Shown: one piece after another, positions 5,609 to 7,216 of the stretch
Numbering within the stretch: position 1 is the first letter of the stretch
Layout: every line of letters starts with the position of its first letter
NCBI GenBank assembly: GCA_030625995.1
Contig: DAOUPU010000126.1
Coordinates: 1 to 7,216 of the forward strand
Direction: 5' to 3'
Source: Flavobacteriaceae bacterium
Lineage (GTDB): Bacteria > Bacteroidota > Bacteroidia > Flavobacteriales > Flavobacteriaceae
Length of the DNA: 7,216 nt
The notes under the pieces: generated by a model
Seen by the model: the letters and a program-made list of their open reading frames with translations, nothing else
The model's database searches: none
Told to the model about the DNA's origin: nothing
Made by a program: the position numbers and the translations under genes

Positions 5609-5639
5609 TTGTTTCTTTACAAATAATTATCTTAATTTG
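5609..5639 (+). promoter_or_regulatory. Possible promoter downstream of the regulator (TTG - 20 nt - TTAATTTG)
   Basis: TTG at 5609-5611 is followed 20 nt later by TTAATTTG (5632-5639), one base away from the TAnnTTTG consensus, with GCAGTA next to it. Transcription would begin near 5645. It would allow lptE, or a short folded RNA ending at 5817, to be expressed independently of the miaB-regulator transcript. Confidence 0.35.
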
Positions 5640-5717
5640 CAGTATTGAAACGAGCGGGTCAATAATTTTTCCAATCCTTTTGTTTTTGCGTGGAGGAAAA
5701 CAATTGACTTATGGAAT

Positions 5718-5739
5718 ACCTGCCTCTGACATGGCAGGT
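5718..5739. repeat. Inverted repeat ACCTGCC / GGCAGGT
   Basis: ACCTGCC (5718-5724) and GGCAGGT (5733-5739) are exact complements around an 8-nt loop, and a U-G pair could extend the stem outward. It shares the CCTGCC/GGCAGG core with the palindrome at 5796-5813, about 78 nt away. Both stand out as GC-rich islands in AT-rich DNA, which suggests copies of one dispersed repeat family. Confidence 0.55.
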
Positions 5740-5795
5740 GAGTTGAAAGAAGACAACTAGAAATAAAAACAAATGAAACGAACATGAATAAACCC

Positions 5796-5817
5796 GCCTG
5801 CCGGCAGGCAGGCTTTT
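5796..5817 (+). terminator. GC-rich hairpin GCCTGCC-GGCA-GGCAGGC with T-tract
   Basis: GCCTGCC (5796-5802) pairs with GGCAGGC (5807-5813) over a GGCA tetraloop and is followed at once by TTTT and AT-rich sequence, the form of an intrinsic terminator. An overlapping 14-bp perfect palindrome, GCCTGCCGGCAGGC (5796-5809), offers a competing fold. It lies 39 nt before lptE, so it would end or attenuate transcription from the regulator side. From memory, CCTGCC/GGCAGG palindromes of this kind recur in Flavobacteriia intergenic regions. Confidence 0.6.
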
Positions 5818-5856
5818 AATTAACTTAATTATAAATAATTACAAAAATCCAAACAA

Positions 5857-6360
5857 GTGAAAAAAATAAAATGGCTGGTAATAATATTTTCAATCTTCGT
5901 AATACAAGGATGTGGGGTGTACTCTTTTACCGGAGGTAGTACAGGTGATGCTGAAACCATTCAAATAGATTTTTTTCCAAATAATGCGCGTTTAGTGGAA
6001 CCTTCATTAAGCCAAAATTTTACGTTGGCACTACAGGATCTTTTTTTAAGACAGACAAATTTAAATTTAACCAACGCAGGTGGTGATTTACATTTTGAGG
6101 GTGAAATAACAGAATACAGAATTGTGCCAATTGCAGCTACTGCAGAACAAACAGCTGCGCAAAGTAGACTCACAATAGGGGTCAGAGTTCGCTTTTTCAA
6201 TAGGCTGAAGGAAGAAGATAATTTTGAACAAACTTTTTCATTCTATAGTGATTATGACGCGAATGTACAGCTGATAGGAGTTATTCTGGATACTGCATAC
6301 GAGGAAATTTTTGAAAGAATAACACAAGATATTTTTAACGCGGCTGTTGCTAAATGGTAA
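5857..6360 (+). CDS. lptE: LPS assembly lipoprotein LptE
   Basis: Encodes 167 residues from a GTG start. LptE is an outer-membrane lipoprotein that plugs the LptD barrel and helps insert lipopolysaccharide into the outer leaflet. The N-terminus is a lipoprotein signal: KKIKW, a hydrophobic core VIIFSIFVI, and a lipobox ending in IQGC with Cys19 as the lipidated residue. Directly after it, GVYSFTGGS is the characteristic start of Bacteroidota LptE. Later segments (SLSQNFTLALQDLFLRQTNL, GDLHFEGEITEYRIVP, SRLTIGVRVRFFN, AYEEIFERITQDIFNAAVAKW) follow the family's helix/strand plan, including a closing helix with NAAVAKW. GTG is the only start that keeps the full signal peptide. The gene precedes a TPR-like gene by 16 nt, so both are likely one transcript. 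Confidence 0.9.
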   Translation: MKKIKWLVIIFSIFVIQGCGVYSFTGGSTGDAETIQIDFFPNNARLVEPSLSQNFTLALQDLFLRQTNLNLTNAGGDLHFEGEITEYRIVPIAATAEQTAAQSRLTIGVRVRFFNRLKEEDNFEQTFSFYSDYDANVQLIGVILDTAYEEIFERITQDIFNAAVAKW

Positions 6361-6376
6361 ATTAGAAGAAATACAA

Positions 6377-7174
6377 ATGAATATAATTGAATTTGGAAAC
6401 TATTTAAGTCATCCACAAAATATTAAGGAGCAGCAGACATCTGATCTAGAAGGTATTTTGGATGATTTTCCATATTTTCAGGCAGCTCACTTTTTACATC
6501 TTAACGGATTAAAAAATCAAAATAGCTTTAAATACAATAATGAGTTAAAACTTACTGCCGCCTATACTACGGACAGATCTGTAATGTTTGATTATATTAC
6601 TTCAAGTGATTTTAACAATAGGTCACAAACTAAGACATTATCATTGAGCAAAGTCTCTTCTGTTGATGATATTAGCTTTACAGAAATTAAAGACGGACAA
6701 ATAGAGAGAAAGTCTGTTAAGATCGTGGAACTATCGGATTCTTCGAGTACTTTACCGATTGGCAGACCACTAAAGTTTGATGTTGAAGAAAACCATTCTT
6801 TTAATGAATGGCTTCAAATAACATCAATTAACCCCATACAAAGAGATGATAATAAATCAGACAAGGCAGAAACCAATGTAAACCTTGAGAAACAATCAGT
6901 TTCTTCTGAGACTAATTTTGAACTCATTGAAAAATTTATTGCTTCAAATCCCAAAATAAAACCTGATAAATCTTTTACTTTTAGTAATCAAGAATTTGAG
7001 AGTAGTACTGACAGTGATAATTTAATGACTGAAACATTGGCACATGTTTATTTAGAGCAAAAAAAGTATGATAAAGCAATAACAGCTTTTACCGTTTTAA
7101 GTTTGAAATATCCGGAAAAAAATAGTTTCTTTGCAAACCAAATTGAAGCAATAAAACAATTACAAGAAAAATAA
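6377..7174 (+). CDS. Conserved Bacteroidota protein with C-terminal TPR-like repeat
   Basis: Encodes 265 residues. I place the start at ATG 6377 (MNIIEFGNYL), 16 nt after lptE, because homologues as I recall them begin with MNLxEF; an in-frame ATG at 6347 would overlap lptE and add ten unlikely residues. The N-terminal part (about 20-75) contains LEGILDDFPYFQAAHFLHLNGLKNQNSFKYNNELKLTAA, TDRSVMFDYI, a conserved block in the gene between lptE and secG. The centre (about 85-200) is polar and low in conservation. The end, ETLAHVYLEQKKYDKAITAF, then LSLKYPEKNSFFANQI, fits one TPR unit, usually a protein-interaction motif. No signal peptide or membrane helix is visible, so it is probably cytoplasmic. 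The biochemical role is unknown. Confidence 0.75.
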   Translation: MNIIEFGNYLSHPQNIKEQQTSDLEGILDDFPYFQAAHFLHLNGLKNQNSFKYNNELKLTAAYTTDRSVMFDYITSSDFNNRSQTKTLSLSKVSSVDDISFTEIKDGQIERKSVKIVELSDSSSTLPIGRPLKFDVEENHSFNEWLQITSINPIQRDDNKSDKAETNVNLEKQSVSSETNFELIEKFIASNPKIKPDKSFTFSNQEFESSTDSDNLMTETLAHVYLEQKKYDKAITAFTVLSLKYPEKNSFFANQIEAIKQLQEK

Positions 7175-7182
7175 GCTAGATT

Positions 7183-7216
7183 ATGTCGTACTTTTTATTT
7201 TTAATACTAATTTTAA
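7183..7216 (+). CDS. secG: SecG preprotein translocase subunit, N-terminal fragment
   Basis: Only eleven codons are visible before the window ends (MSYFLFLILIL). They begin a hydrophobic transmembrane segment, as expected of the first helix of SecG, the small SecYEG accessory subunit that aids protein export at the inner membrane. The call depends mainly on position: secG normally follows the TPR-like gene in Bacteroidota, here with an 8-nt gap. The visible residues alone would fit any small membrane protein. Confidence 0.6.
   Translation, partial: MSYFLFLILIL

Larger units (their letters stand above)
5645..5817 (+). ncRNA. Candidate folded leader or small RNA between the regulator gene and lptE
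   Basis: This 170-nt stretch contains no convincing gene but strong potential to fold. GTCAAT (5658-5663) pairs with ATTGAC (5703-5708), TTTTCC (5667-5672) with GGAAAA (5695-5700), and CC (5676-5677) with GG (5692-5693), making one long interrupted stem. ACCTGCC (5718-5724) pairs with GGCAGGT (5733-5739). It ends in GCCTGCC-GGCA-GGCAGGC (5796-5813) plus TTTT. Promoter-like bases lie just upstream. A 24-codon frame starting with TTG and ending at TAG 5758-5760 could be a leader peptide, but nothing supports its translation. It may be an lptE leader with attenuation, an independent small RNA, or simply a dispersed repeat insertion. Confidence 0.35.

Noticed and set aside
5406..5609. Minus-strand frame over the regulator C-terminus
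   Set aside because: Mirrors the linker and Fis-type HTH coding region; a shadow.
5961..6200. Minus-strand frame inside lptE
   Set aside because: Lies within a well-supported lipoprotein gene.
6347..6376. Upstream ATG as the start of the TPR-like gene
   Set aside because: It would overlap lptE and add MLNGKLEEIQ, whereas the conserved beginning MNIIEF starts at 6377.

Overview
The window is AT-rich DNA from a member of the Bacteroidota, most likely a Flavobacteriia-like bacterium. The main evidence is the gene order miaB, sigma-54-type AAA+ regulator, lptE, TPR-like protein, secG, which I know as a conserved Bacteroidota cluster. TAnnTTTG-type -7 promoter elements, the lack of Shine-Dalgarno sequences and outer-membrane proteins of the DUF2490 type agree with this.

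Layout. Positions 1-225 hold the C-terminal end of a DUF2490-like outer-membrane protein. A second, complete DUF2490-like gene follows at 331-1041, with its own -7 element. From 1042 to about 2455 the sequence looks like an accessory island wedged in front of miaB. It begins with about 200 nt of densely folded RNA-like sequence that resembles domain I of a group II intron, without the rest of the intron. Next comes an AT-rich gene-free stretch with four hairpins. Then there is a tight cassette of three tiny genes: a Rep-like HUH protein broken by a +1 frameshift, a small excisionase-type HTH protein, and an unknown 74-residue protein. The cassette suggests a cryptic or decaying rolling-circle-type mobile element.

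From 2456 onward the conserved core cluster begins. A good promoter and an odd duplicated translation-start region precede miaB (2722-4242; tRNA ms2i6A methylthiotransferase). The sigma-54-type activator (4354-5598) uses a TTG start and has no receiver domain. A 258-nt gap follows, which could encode a folded transcript ending in a strong hairpin plus T-tract. Then come lptE (5857-6360; LPS-transport lipoprotein), a 265-residue cytoplasmic protein with a C-terminal TPR-like repeat (6377-7174), and the first 11 codons of secG (7183 to the window end).

How they fit together: LptE and SecG both serve envelope biogenesis, and DUF2490 proteins are predicted outer-membrane barrels. MiaB and the AAA+ regulator are linked to them only by conserved neighbourhood. 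The most unusual parts are the Rep/HTH/unknown cassette with its hairpin-rich leader, the intron-like RNA fragment, the repeated TTTACCC start-region structure of miaB, and the folded sequence between the regulator and lptE.
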